NCBI RefSeq assembly: GCF_000214175.1
Contig: NC_015564.1
Coordinates: forward strand, 4,278,001-4,342,000
DNA length: 64,000 bases
Direction of reading: 5' to 3'
From: Hoyosella subflava DQS3-9A1
Lineage (GTDB): Bacteria > Actinomycetota > Actinomycetes > Mycobacteriales > Mycobacteriaceae
Below are positions 18,151-26,604 of the stretch, in pieces; the first letter of the stretch is position 1, and each line of letters begins with the position of its first letter. The notes beneath the pieces are model-generated. The model searched no databases. It had not been told where the DNA came from and saw nothing but the letters and a program-made list of their open reading frames with translations. The position numbers were made by a program, and so were the translations under genes.

Positions 18151-18711
18151 ATGTTTGGACTACTCACCGCGCCGATTCGCGTGGTTGAATCGGTGACACG
18201 TGCAGCCCGGGAAACCGCGTCCAGCGCGGTGTCGGATTTTGGGAATCGCGCTTCCGAAACCGCCAGTGCCGTCGACGTTCGCGGACAGCTTTCCGTCCTG
18301 CAGCACATCATCCAGAGCGGGATGCTCGACCCTAACGGTCCACTCGACCGGATGCTGCAGCGCGGCGGCCTGCTTGAGCGACTCGCGCATGAAGAAGGTG
18401 TGCTCGAGCGGATCATTGAGCACGACGGCCCGCTCGACCGTCTGCTTGAGCGGGAAGGTCTGCTGTCGAAGATGACTGAGCGCGACACTCTTGAGCGCCT
18501 TATCGCCTTGACAGACACCCTGGACAGACTAGGTCCGGCCCTCGACCGCATCGGCCCCGCACTCGATGCGCTGAACACCCGGATCGCGACGCTTCAGGAG
18601 CTTGTCGGTCCAGGCGGCGCTGTCGGTGATTTCGTCGCGCGGTTCCCGCTGCGCCGCCGCAAGTCCTCAGGGTCCGCTTCCTCCCCGGAAGCAGGCCCCG
18701 AAGAGGCGTGA
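18151..18711 (+). CDS. Decapeptide-repeat protein, unknown function
   Basis: A 186-residue protein I do not recognise. The centre holds five tandem ten-residue units: GPLDRMLQRG, GLLERLAHEE, GVLERIIEHD, GPLDRLLERE and GLLSKMTERD. A Leu-rich helix follows (TLERLIALTDTLDRLGPALD), then a basic, Ser-rich tail. The N-terminal 25 residues are amphipathic (MFGLLTAPIRVVESVTRAAR), so peripheral membrane binding is possible. ATG 18151 is preferred over an in-frame start at 18094 because CGGAG lies just upstream and the extra 19 residues are Pro-rich with no pattern. It lies downstream of the M13 peptidase. Confidence 0.7.
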   Translation: MFGLLTAPIRVVESVTRAARETASSAVSDFGNRASETASAVDVRGQLSVLQHIIQSGMLDPNGPLDRMLQRGGLLERLAHEEGVLERIIEHDGPLDRLLEREGLLSKMTERDTLERLIALTDTLDRLGPALDRIGPALDALNTRIATLQELVGPGGAVGDFVARFPLRRRKSSGSASSPEAGPEEA

Positions 18712-18720
18712 CTGGCCCGA

Positions 18721-19662
18721 CTAGAGCATCCAGTCTCCGAGGCCGTCCCAGCCGTTCAGTCGTCCCCCGATGGTGTTGCGGACAATCACCGGGTCACCTT
18801 TACGCGTGTTCTCGTAGAACCAGCGGGCATCATCTGTCGACACATTCAGGCAGCCAGCGCTGACGTTGCGAACCCCCTGGTGCTGTAGTGACCACGGCGC
18901 GGCGTGCACGAAGATGCCGCTATTCGACATTCGGGTGGCGTACTCGACATCGATGCGGTACCCGTCCGGCGAATCAACTGGCACACCGTACGTGGACGAG
19001 TCCATCACCATGTGGCGATGCCGCTCACCGATGATGTAGGTGCCATTCGGGGTGGGGGTACGGTCCTTCCCAAAGGAGACCGGCATGGTCCTGACGATCT
19101 GACCATTCCGCGTAACAGTAATGGTTTTCGTGACGTCGTCGGCAACGCTGATCGTGGCGTCACCTGTTCTGAAATTCGAGCGCGACGGTCCCGCGACCAC
19201 GGTTACCTGAGCGTGTGCCGGCCAGAATTCGTGCGGACGCCACCTGACTTGAGAGTTGGAGAACCAAATGAAACGGCCGCTGACGGGCGGGGCCGACGTC
19301 ACGCTGATCGCCCGCTCCGCTGCGGCCCGGTCACTGATCGGCGCAGGAAAGTTGATGATGACCGGCTGCGCAACACCCACCAATTCGCCAGCGGCTGGAT
19401 TGATCCCCGCCGATGTGAACGGCGCGGGAGCGACCGGTCCGGGAACGGGCGGCGCGCCTGGAGTCTGCGGTGCAGGCGGTGGCAGAAGTCCTGGCGGTAG
19501 CGCCACATCTGGGGCAGGTCCTGGGAGTCCGAGTTCGGTCCACCAGTCGGCGAACCCATTTCCGCCCGGGTTCGCGTGCGCAACCCCGGCCGTTCCCCCA
19601 GATATTCCGACCGCTAACGCCACGCCCAGCCCAAGGGCCGCAATTCTGCGCACCAGTTTCAC
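18721..19662 (-). CDS. L,D-transpeptidase (LdtMt-like), secreted
   Basis: A 313-residue exported cell-wall enzyme that would form 3-3 peptidoglycan cross-links. The signal peptide spans about residues 1-30 (ending AHA-NPG). A Pro-rich linker, an Ig-like domain (about 85-175) and a C-terminal YkuD domain follow. The catalytic region reads GIFVHAAPWS and, 17 residues after the His, SAGCLNVS with the nucleophile Cys. The usual motif is SHGC, so the His is replaced by Ala. GTG 19662 is chosen over 19707 because AAAGGGGAG precedes it and the signal peptide then begins with basic residues. The C-terminal GWDGLGDW tail is typical of the LdtMt group. Confidence 0.88.
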   Translation of the reverse strand: MKLVRRIAALGLGVALAVGISGGTAGVAHANPGGNGFADWWTELGLPGPAPDVALPPGLLPPPAPQTPGAPPVPGPVAPAPFTSAGINPAAGELVGVAQPVIINFPAPISDRAAAERAISVTSAPPVSGRFIWFSNSQVRWRPHEFWPAHAQVTVVAGPSRSNFRTGDATISVADDVTKTITVTRNGQIVRTMPVSFGKDRTPTPNGTYIIGERHRHMVMDSSTYGVPVDSPDGYRIDVEYATRMSNSGIFVHAAPWSLQHQGVRNVSAGCLNVSTDDARWFYENTRKGDPVIVRNTIGGRLNGWDGLGDWML

Positions 19663-19739
19663 CGGACTCCCCTTTCCCACAAACACCGTGAGGCTATTTA
19701 ACCCCACGGTGATTCCGGCGAATACGGCAGCCTGGACGC

Positions 19740-20948
19740 TTAGCTAGGCGCTTTGACCGCAGTGCCCCGCAGTCGGGCCGGCAATTCGAAGAGCCAGATG
19801 AGGCGCATTGCAATCAGTGCCTTGTGGACGTACAACGCGAGGACCACTGTGCCGATCACGACGAGCAGCGGGGCAATGACCTGGACTGCCGTGAGGCTCG
19901 AGACGACGGTCATCTTGACCAGCGCGTAGACCAGGATGGAGATCATGATGTCGAGCATCAAGTAGACCGGCAGCGTGTTTCTGCCAATTGTGTTCAGGAC
20001 ACCGCCGAACCACGTGCCGACAAGCCTCGATGCGACGAGAACTCCTGCGAGCAGACCCGCTGTCGAGATCATGACCTGCAGGCCAGGAACATCGATCGGC
20101 GTTGCCCCACCCAGAACGTAGTAAGCGCCAGCGTAGAGTGCGGCCGCACCGGCGATCCAGAGCACCGTGTTGCGGTTACTTATCTTGATGATGATGGTGC
20201 GAGCGTGCAGGCCAAGCAGGAAGTACACAAAGTACTCGGCGAGGTTGTTCCACGACCAGCTGACCACTGGGAAGTACTGCGAGTACACATTCAGCCCGAG
20301 CGCAATGCCCAGTTGAACTGTGATAGGCAGTTTAAGGATGAGCTTTGCGGTGACCGCGAAGACAGCCAGCCCGTAGATGAACCACAATGCGCTATTCGGC
20401 AGGTACAGGCCGTTGATGACGCTCGAGAACGTTGCATAACCACCGTGACGCACCTCAGCTGGCAGTACGTTGTGCACGGCGAAGAAGATGACCAGCCAAA
20501 GCGCATACAGATAGAAGAGATGGGCGACCCGGCTTCGCAGCATCTTCGGCCAGGTCATCGAGACCATACCCTGCGCGAACAATCCAGAGGCCACGAAGAA
20601 CAGCGGCATGCGGATCGGCTGGAGCGCACCGTTGACTGTTCGCCAGAAATCAGGCGCGAGATCCTTCGTGACGAGCATGTTGACCGCGTGAAGGAGGACG
20701 ACCATGACGATCGTCATGCCCTTCGCGATGTCTACCCACTCGACTCGCGGCTTAGCCGCTTTCTTGGCGGGAACAGTTGGCGCTGGCTTCGCCGTAACCG
20801 GCCCCGCCTTCGCTGGCGCAGGCTGGGCGGACGGCCGCCCAACTACGGCCGGGTACATCACCCGACGGGAGACAGCGTGCGTCAGGTCCGGTTCAGGCGC
20901 CGCGACTGGTTCTGCCAGTGCGGTCCCTCTCTGCGGTGACGCCAGCAT
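19740..20948 (-). CDS. Acyltransferase 3 family membrane protein
   Basis: A 402-residue protein. The cytosolic N-terminus of about 65 residues is Ala/Pro/Lys-rich. About ten membrane helices follow, beginning VEWVDIAKGMTIVMVVLLHA, the family's R/E-x-x-x-D-x-x-K-G start with a conserved histidine in the first helix. These enzymes acylate surface glycans or lipids. The conserved segments PIRMPLFFVASGLF (about 112-125) and NSALWFIYGL fit the OafA/YfiQ-like family. It lies between the L,D-transpeptidase and the WS/DGAT genes on the same strand, so a cell-envelope role is likely. The acceptor is unknown. Confidence 0.85.
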   Translation of the reverse strand: MLASPQRGTALAEPVAAPEPDLTHAVSRRVMYPAVVGRPSAQPAPAKAGPVTAKPAPTVPAKKAAKPRVEWVDIAKGMTIVMVVLLHAVNMLVTKDLAPDFWRTVNGALQPIRMPLFFVASGLFAQGMVSMTWPKMLRSRVAHLFYLYALWLVIFFAVHNVLPAEVRHGGYATFSSVINGLYLPNSALWFIYGLAVFAVTAKLILKLPITVQLGIALGLNVYSQYFPVVSWSWNNLAEYFVYFLLGLHARTIIIKISNRNTVLWIAGAAALYAGAYYVLGGATPIDVPGLQVMISTAGLLAGVLVASRLVGTWFGGVLNTIGRNTLPVYLMLDIMISILVYALVKMTVVSSLTAVQVIAPLLVVIGTVVLALYVHKALIAMRLIWLFELPARLRGTAVKAPS

Positions 20949-21094
20949 TCCATCATCTCCCTGGGTGAGCTGCTTGCGGCCGACGATCTGCGCCTGCGCG
21001 GTGACGGCCAGCCAAAATCGAGAATTAGCGGCACTCCGGCCTGAGAAAAGACTAAGATCCCAGGCCGCTCAATGGAAGACATGTGAAACCAATC

Positions 21095-22489
21095 TCACAA
21101 AAGAGACGTTGCGGAACTGTTATCCACTCGTTTCTCAAGTGACACGAGTGCATCCTCGAGGTAGGTGAGGATGCGCTGCAGGTGCGGCACCGACTTGCGG
21201 CAACCGACGACGCCGAAGTCCAGGTTGCCAGCATTGCTGGTCAGAGTGATGTTCAGGGCCAAGCCGTCCATTGCGATCGACAGTGGGTAGATGCCGTCGA
21301 GGCGAGCGCCATCCCAGTGCAACGGCACCTTTGGGCCGGGAACATTCGAGATGACCACGTTGAACGGCGGAGGCGCGTGCGTTACATAGCCGGGAAGTGG
21401 CGCGAATGCTAGCGGGGCCACCATGAATGCACCTACTGCCATTGCCTGCAATGGACTCAATCCGGTAAGCATTCGCTTTGCCTGCCGCATCGAATTTGTG
21501 ATGCATTCGAGACGGTCGATCGGATCATCCAGATGGGTGCCCAGGTTCGCCAGGACACTCGTCACCGCGTTGCCGCCGGAATCTTCTTCCACAAGACTAT
21601 GCAGCGAAACGGGGACCATGGCGATGAGCGGGTCCTCCGGCAGCGCGTTCTGGCTGAGAAGATAGTCACGCAATGCGCTTCCACACATCGCCAGAACGAC
21701 GTCGTTAAGAGTGCAATCTGCCGCTTTACCAACCGCCTTGATTCGGTCGATCGGCCACGACTGGGCCGCGAAGCGGCGTGCACCGCCGATCGGAACATTG
21801 AACATGGTCCGGGGCGCCCGCAGCGGCAGCACCATGTCTCTCTCACGCACAGCCTGCCAGCCGATCCGCGCTGCGGCCGGCACTCCGCCAGCCACATCGC
21901 CAACAAGGTCGGCCCCTGATTTCGCCAGACCCAGTGGATTGAACATCGATTTTTTACTCAGAATCGACTTCCGTGGCCGCGGCGCAAAGGGTGATGGCGC
22001 TCCGGTGGCATCCGGATCCTCCAGGAGTACTGACTGCAGCGTTTTCAGGGCGGACACACCGTCAATAAGCGCGTGATGCACCTTCGTGTAAACGGCGAAC
22101 CGCCCGTCCTCGAGCCCTTCCACGACGTGTGTCTCCCAGAGCGGGCGGTGCCGATCCAGCAGCTGACTGTGCCAGCGCGACGTCATGGCAAAGAGTTCGC
22201 GCATCCGGCCCGGCTGCGGAAGCGCGGAAAGCTGGACGTGATAGTCGAGATCGATATCGCTATCAGTTGCCCAGAAAAGGTTGCGGGGTGTGTTGAACGG
22301 AGTTCCGGGCCGCCTCCGGAATTTCTCGGCCACTTCCGGCGTGTCGAGTAGCTGCTGATAGCGATCACGGACAAACTCTGGCCCAGCACCCTCCGGCGGC
22401 GAAAAGAGCTCGAGTCCACCAACGTGCATTGGATGTTCACGGCTCTCAATAGCGAGGAACATGAAATCTTGCGGCAGCATCAGAGCCAT
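21095..22489 (-). CDS. Wax ester synthase/diacylglycerol O-acyltransferase (WS/DGAT)
   Basis: A 464-residue enzyme that condenses acyl-CoA with an alcohol or diacylglycerol at the membrane or lipid-droplet surface. The catalytic HHxxxDG motif is HHALIDG at residues 138-144. The second family motif region (NVVISNVPGPKVPLHW) is present near residue 380. The N-terminal MHVGGLELF is also typical. ATG 22489 is used. It is divergent from a lipase-like hydrolase gene, similar to the neighbouring lipC and WS/DGAT genes of Mycobacterium tuberculosis. The preference for wax ester or triacylglycerol cannot be told from sequence. Confidence 0.93.
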   Translation of the reverse strand: MALMLPQDFMFLAIESREHPMHVGGLELFSPPEGAGPEFVRDRYQQLLDTPEVAEKFRRRPGTPFNTPRNLFWATDSDIDLDYHVQLSALPQPGRMRELFAMTSRWHSQLLDRHRPLWETHVVEGLEDGRFAVYTKVHHALIDGVSALKTLQSVLLEDPDATGAPSPFAPRPRKSILSKKSMFNPLGLAKSGADLVGDVAGGVPAAARIGWQAVRERDMVLPLRAPRTMFNVPIGGARRFAAQSWPIDRIKAVGKAADCTLNDVVLAMCGSALRDYLLSQNALPEDPLIAMVPVSLHSLVEEDSGGNAVTSVLANLGTHLDDPIDRLECITNSMRQAKRMLTGLSPLQAMAVGAFMVAPLAFAPLPGYVTHAPPPFNVVISNVPGPKVPLHWDGARLDGIYPLSIAMDGLALNITLTSNAGNLDFGVVGCRKSVPHLQRILTYLEDALVSLEKRVDNSSATSLL

Positions 22490-22547
22490 ACGTTCGCCAT
22501 CCCCCCGGGGCGCAACAGACGATCACTCGTCCTAGTGGAAACTTTAA

Positions 22548-22580
22548 TGAAACAAGTGTGTAACAAAGTGGCGTGTTTCA
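22548..22580. promoter_or_regulatory. Inverted repeat in a divergent promoter region
   Basis: TGAAACA (22548-22554) and TGTTTCA (22574-22580) form a perfect 7-bp dyad, 19 bases apart, midway between the divergent WS/DGAT and hydrolase genes. Its position could allow one regulator to control both. Confidence 0.35.
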
Positions 22581-22643
22581 CGATTTTCCGTTGTACATTA
22601 CTTCGACCTGAACCCGTACAAAGACGAACGGAGGCGACTGGCG

Positions 22644-23711
22644 ATGTCTAACACCATGCGTCACAACCGCCCCCTCCGTCTCGTTGGAAACACCGCAACA
22701 GCGCAAGCGTTTCCCCAGCACGCCACTGTGGTGCGCGAGAATTACGTCGGCGCAAGCCTACAGGCGACAGCACTCGCGGCAACGCTGCGACTCACAGTCC
22801 GACCCCTGCTTTCCGTGTGGGCGAAATGGCCCCATTTGCCGTGGCCTACCGGCCTCGTTGACCTGGCAGGCTCAGCGCTTCCTCCGGTGCCTGGCACGCG
22901 CTACCGGCCGGTGCAGCTGCCGCAGTGCAAAGCCGAATGGATCCGCGCGGAAGATGTCACCACCCACCGCGTCATTCTCTACCTCCATGGCGGCGCCTTC
23001 GTAACATGCGGCCTGCGCACACACCGCCGCATGGTTTCCCTGATCTCAGCGTCGGCACAGTCACCAGTACTCAGTGTCGACTACCGGATGCTGCCTCGGC
23101 ACACAATCAATCATGCGATCGAAGACGGTGTTTCTGCCTACCGATGGCTGCTGCGCCGCGGCTACCGCCCGGATCAGATCGTCATCGGCGGCGACTCCGC
23201 GGGCGGTTATCTCACGTTCATGGTTGCGCTGGCTCTGCGCTCGCAGGGCCTGCCAGTCCCCGCAGGCCTCGTGGCCCTCTCGCCGCTCACGAACCTGAAC
23301 CCAGCGTCCAAGCTCGCGCACGAGAACGCCAACAAATGCGCTCTTTTCGCCGCCGACGTCCTCAATGTGTTCACGGAATACGCTGATCGCGTCGAGCAGC
23401 GCCTCCTTATCGATGGCACACCCGGGCCCCGGGTATGCCCCGTCGAGAGTGACTTGTCGGGTATGCCTCCCACCCTGCTGCAAGTTGGTTCGACGGAGAT
23501 GCTTTTCTCCGATTCCGAAATGATGGCCGATCGTCTGTCCCATTTCGGTGTGTCATGCCACCTGCAGGTGTGGGAACGGCAAGTGCATGTTTTCCAGGCC
23601 GCGGCTGGCCTGGTGCCGGAGTCATCCCGCGCTATCCGGGAGATCGGGCGGTTTGTCCGCGACGCAGTACCGGTTCAGTCCCTCAACCGGTCCCGGTCTC
23701 TGCTCGGCTGA
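22644..23711 (+). CDS. Alpha/beta hydrolase, hormone-sensitive-lipase family
   Basis: A 355-residue esterase or lipase. The oxyanion-hole motif HGGAF is at residues 115-119 and the nucleophile elbow GDSAG at 183-187 (Ser185). The acid and His are expected in the C-terminal third (ERQVHVFQ). There is no clear signal peptide. ATG 22644 follows GGAGGCGACTGGCG. It is divergent from the WS/DGAT gene, which suggests shared control of lipid ester synthesis and breakdown. Its 3' end overlaps the convergent polymerase gene by 37 bases. Confidence 0.85.
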   Translation: MSNTMRHNRPLRLVGNTATAQAFPQHATVVRENYVGASLQATALAATLRLTVRPLLSVWAKWPHLPWPTGLVDLAGSALPPVPGTRYRPVQLPQCKAEWIRAEDVTTHRVILYLHGGAFVTCGLRTHRRMVSLISASAQSPVLSVDYRMLPRHTINHAIEDGVSAYRWLLRRGYRPDQIVIGGDSAGGYLTFMVALALRSQGLPVPAGLVALSPLTNLNPASKLAHENANKCALFAADVLNVFTEYADRVEQRLLIDGTPGPRVCPVESDLSGMPPTLLQVGSTEMLFSDSEMMADRLSHFGVSCHLQVWERQVHVFQAAAGLVPESSRAIREIGRFVRDAVPVQSLNRSRSLLG

Positions 23712-24703
23712 ACTCGTTTCGGTTCGCCCGGCATTTTCGGATAGTTCGGCGGATACGGCAGTTCCCCCTCGCCCTGCTCCTCGTCCCGGGCAAACCAGTC
23801 AAGCAATGTCTGTATCGAGTACGACGTCTTGTGGAGGTCCGCATGCGGATCACCACGCTCACTGAGCAGGGCGGGAACGGTGGCGATCGTGAAGTCATCC
23901 GCGTCGGCGTCGTTAATTTCATCCCATGTCAGTGGAGCTGAAACAGTCGCGATCGGGGTCTTACGCGCCGAGTACGCTGACGCGACTGTCCGGTCCCGAG
24001 CGTTCTGGTTGTAATCGAGGAATATCCGATTCCCACGCTCTTCCTTCCACCATGCCGCTGTGGCGAGGTCCTCGCTCCGGCGCACAACCTCGCGCGCCAG
24101 CGCGATACCTGCCCGGCGCACTTCGATGAAGTCCCATTTGGGTTCGATCGGAATGGTCACGTGGAGCCCCCGTCCGCCCGAGGTTTTGACGAAGCCCTCG
24201 TACCCAAGCTCATTGAGCACTGGCAGCAACGCGTCGCGCGCGACGATTCGGGCTTCCGCGAAGCCGGTACCAGGCTGAGGATCAAGATCGACCCGAAGTT
24301 CATCAGGGCGGTCGGTATCTCTACACACGACCGGCCAAGGATGAAACGTGACGGTACCGAGATTGGCCGCCCATACGACATCAGCGGCACTCCTGACGCG
24401 TAAGGCCTCCGCCGTCCGTCCGGACGGAAAAGTCACCGTGCACGATTCAACATGGTGCGGCCGTCGCGCCGGGACCCGCTTCTGATAGATCTCTTCCCCC
24501 TCGACACCGTCCGGAAAACGCTGGAGGTTCGTGGGCCTGTCACGCAGGACAGCAAGGATCGCGCCGCGCTCCGCTACCGTGCGGTAGTAGTCGACGAGGT
24601 GGCGTTTCGTCCCACCCTTCGAGCCGAGCGCCGGATAGTAGATCTTGTCCGGATTCGACAACCGGACTTCGATACCGTCAATATCGAGCATTTCAGCCGT
24701 CAC
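23675..24703 (-). CDS. Stand-alone LigD-type primase-polymerase (PolD1/Prim-PolC-like)
   Basis: A 342-residue archaeo-eukaryotic primase-type polymerase. The metal-binding DLD is at D139/D141 (RVDLDPQPG), followed by KTSGGRGLHV (about 170) and LDYNQNARDRT (about 228). In mycobacteria the equivalent of this gene pairs with ligC and can add ribo- and deoxynucleotides in gap repair. GTG 24703 overlaps the ligC stop as GTGA, so the two are coupled. It has neither the phosphoesterase nor the ligase domain of LigD. Confidence 0.88.
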   Translation of the reverse strand: MTAEMLDIDGIEVRLSNPDKIYYPALGSKGGTKRHLVDYYRTVAERGAILAVLRDRPTNLQRFPDGVEGEEIYQKRVPARRPHHVESCTVTFPSGRTAEALRVRSAADVVWAANLGTVTFHPWPVVCRDTDRPDELRVDLDPQPGTGFAEARIVARDALLPVLNELGYEGFVKTSGGRGLHVTIPIEPKWDFIEVRRAGIALAREVVRRSEDLATAAWWKEERGNRIFLDYNQNARDRTVASAYSARKTPIATVSAPLTWDEINDADADDFTIATVPALLSERGDPHADLHKTSYSIQTLLDWFARDEEQGEGELPYPPNYPKMPGEPKRVQPSRDRDRLRD

Positions 24704-25758
24704 CGCGCGCTCCCTTCGAGGACGTCAGCCAAGTCGTAGCGAACCGGCACCTCCAACTGGTCATAGGTGCACGATCGGGGATCCCGGTCTGGCCGCCATC
24801 GCAAGAGCCGCACCGCATGCCGGAATCTGTCGCCCTCCATCTGGTCGTACGCAACTTCAGCCACACGCTCAGGTCGCACCGGGACGAATCCCGCGTCGGC
24901 GGACGTACGCCAGCGTGAGACCTCGCCTTCCGCGCGGTCCCCCGAACGGATCCCGTCAAGGTCCTCCTGAATTTTGATTCGCTTGGCATTGGTGAACGCA
25001 GACATCCCGCCGACCATCTTGAGTTCGTCCCCGTCATACAGGCCAAGGAGGACCGACCCGACGCCCGGCTGGCTTTTGTGCGGCCGGTACCCGATCACGA
25101 CCGCCTCTGCCGTGCGGGAATGCTTGACCTTGACCAGCTCCCGCTTGTTAGGCAGGTACCGCGAGGCCAGCCGCTTCGCGATCACACCGTCGAGGCCGGC
25201 GCCTTCAAACGTCTCAAACCAGTGTTGCGCGACCGCGGCGTCATTAGTTGCCCTGGTCACGTGGCATCTAGCCGGACCGATCTCCGCTGCGGCCAGTTCG
25301 GTCAGCATGCCCCGTCGTTCGCCGAAAGGGGCGTCAAGCAGAGAGCGATCGTGATGCGCGAGAAGGTCGAAGCCCACGAACAAGGCCGGGGTGTCAACGG
25401 AAAGCTGGCGCACCCGCCGTTCTGCGGGGTGAATGCGCGCCGAAAGGGCTTCCCAGTCCAGCCGCGTGCCCTCTTCGGTGCTCTGCGGCACGACGATTTC
25501 GCCATCGACGACGCACCGGCCTGGCAGCTCGTCACGAACAGCAGTCACCACCTCGGGAAAGTACCGGGAGAGGTCCTTCCCGCCACGAGAGCCGATCACT
25601 ACGTCGTCTCCGTCCCGGAACACGATCGCACGGAAACCGTCCCATTTGGGCTCATACAGCCAGGTGGGTTCGGCCGAGGCGTCGGGCGCCTGTTCAGGGA
25701 CGGTTGCGGCGGCCTTGGCCAGCATCGGCGCTAAAGGAGGCATCACCGGAAGTTGCAC
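24700..25758 (-). CDS. ligC: ATP-dependent DNA ligase (LigC-like)
   Basis: A 352-residue minimal ligase. Motif I is EPKWDGFR with the adenylated lysine at about residue 38. Motif III is seen in VVDGEIVV, motif IV in EGLDGVIAKRL and motif V in LVKVKHSRTAEAVVIG, followed by a short OB-fold domain. It joins DNA nicks as a backup ligase in repair. GTG 25758 is preceded by GAGGA. Its coupling to the PolD-type polymerase reproduces the ligC neighbourhood of mycobacteria. LigD lies 2.3 kb away. Confidence 0.92.
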   Translation of the reverse strand: MQLPVMPPLAPMLAKAAATVPEQAPDASAEPTWLYEPKWDGFRAIVFRDGDDVVIGSRGGKDLSRYFPEVVTAVRDELPGRCVVDGEIVVPQSTEEGTRLDWEALSARIHPAERRVRQLSVDTPALFVGFDLLAHHDRSLLDAPFGERRGMLTELAAAEIGPARCHVTRATNDAAVAQHWFETFEGAGLDGVIAKRLASRYLPNKRELVKVKHSRTAEAVVIGYRPHKSQPGVGSVLLGLYDGDELKMVGGMSAFTNAKRIKIQEDLDGIRSGDRAEGEVSRWRTSADAGFVPVRPERVAEVAYDQMEGDRFRHAVRLLRWRPDRDPRSCTYDQLEVPVRYDLADVLEGSAR

Positions 25759-25799
25759 GTTGCCAATCCTCGCACCAGATGCGCGGTTACGTCAGTGAG

Positions 25800-26495
25800 T
25801 TACTCCTTGTCGTTGAGGGAGTGCAGCGCCGACTCTGCTTCCAGCAGCTTCTGTTTAAGCTCCTCAACACGCCGTGCTGCCGCGTCGCGCGCAGCGTCGA
25901 GTGCGGTTTGCGCGGTCCTCAGGGCGGCAGGGTGCCCCAGTGCCTCGACAGCACGCAGGACCGCGTCCGGCGTCACTGACGCAGGTTTGAGCTGCTGCCC
26001 GCTGGAGCGTTCCACCTCGACCGACCACCCGCCGGTTTCGTCTGCGCGCAGGGTAATCGCGCACGCGGCGGACTTCGGCGCAGACTTACGCCGGGGGGCA
26101 GCCAGTGCTCGCGATGCCGCGGGTGCCTCCACTGGATCTTCCTTGACAGGGGCCGGCTTCCCGGGGACTGCTTGCGACTGAGATTTCGGCGCACGCTTGC
26201 GTGGTGCCTGCGACTTCGCCGGTTTCGGGGGTTCAGGTGGGGCTGCTTTCGTCCGTCGTAACTCTTCTGCTTCGAACGGGATCTCATCGTCCACGCCTCG
26301 AGGGCGCACGATCAGCGTGTTGCCGTCTATCGAGACGACGCGGGCTGACGCACCCGCTTCGAGACCAAGCCCCGGCAATGGCTCGCGCAGGTAGACCGTG
26401 GCACGTTTGCCTTCCTTCAGCGCTTCGGAGAGCTCCACGAGCTGATCATCGGTGAGGTGCCGTGTCGCTTTCGCGGCTTTTCGTGTCGTTGCCAT
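25800..26495 (-). CDS. DUF6319-like protein, unknown function
   Basis: A 231-residue cytoplasmic protein. The N-terminal domain (about 10-80) contains GKRATVYLREPLPGLGL and DEIPFEAEELR. A Lys/Pro/Ala-rich linker covers about 85-145. A C-terminal helical region (TALDAARDAAARRVEELKQK) is predicted to form a coiled coil. It is reminiscent of the actinobacterial DUF6319 family. The start is taken at ATG 26495, because the frame upstream to 26522 lacks features. It lies 41 bases upstream of ligC on the same strand, so it may be first in the ligC operon. The Lys/Ala/Pro linker could bind nucleic acid, which is speculation. Confidence 0.6.
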   Translation of the reverse strand: MATTRKAAKATRHLTDDQLVELSEALKEGKRATVYLREPLPGLGLEAGASARVVSIDGNTLIVRPRGVDDEIPFEAEELRRTKAAPPEPPKPAKSQAPRKRAPKSQSQAVPGKPAPVKEDPVEAPAASRALAAPRRKSAPKSAACAITLRADETGGWSVEVERSSGQQLKPASVTPDAVLRAVEALGHPAALRTAQTALDAARDAAARRVEELKQKLLEAESALHSLNDKE

Positions 26496-26604
26496 ACCCC
26501 ACATTGTGAAGGCGAAATCCAAAACTCACGTCGCCAGGTTCGGAATTGTCAGATCCAGGCGCTAATCTGCTATCGAGCGCGGGATGCTCAGTCCAGGGGG
26601 TTCG

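Noticed and set aside
17403-18578. 391-codon open frame on the minus strand over the M13 peptidase and repeat protein
   Set aside because: It lies opposite two well-supported genes and its product is low-complexity Ser/Arg-rich.
19824-20939. 371-codon open frame on the plus strand
   Set aside because: It is antisense to the acyltransferase 3 gene; the product is charged with no recognisable fold.
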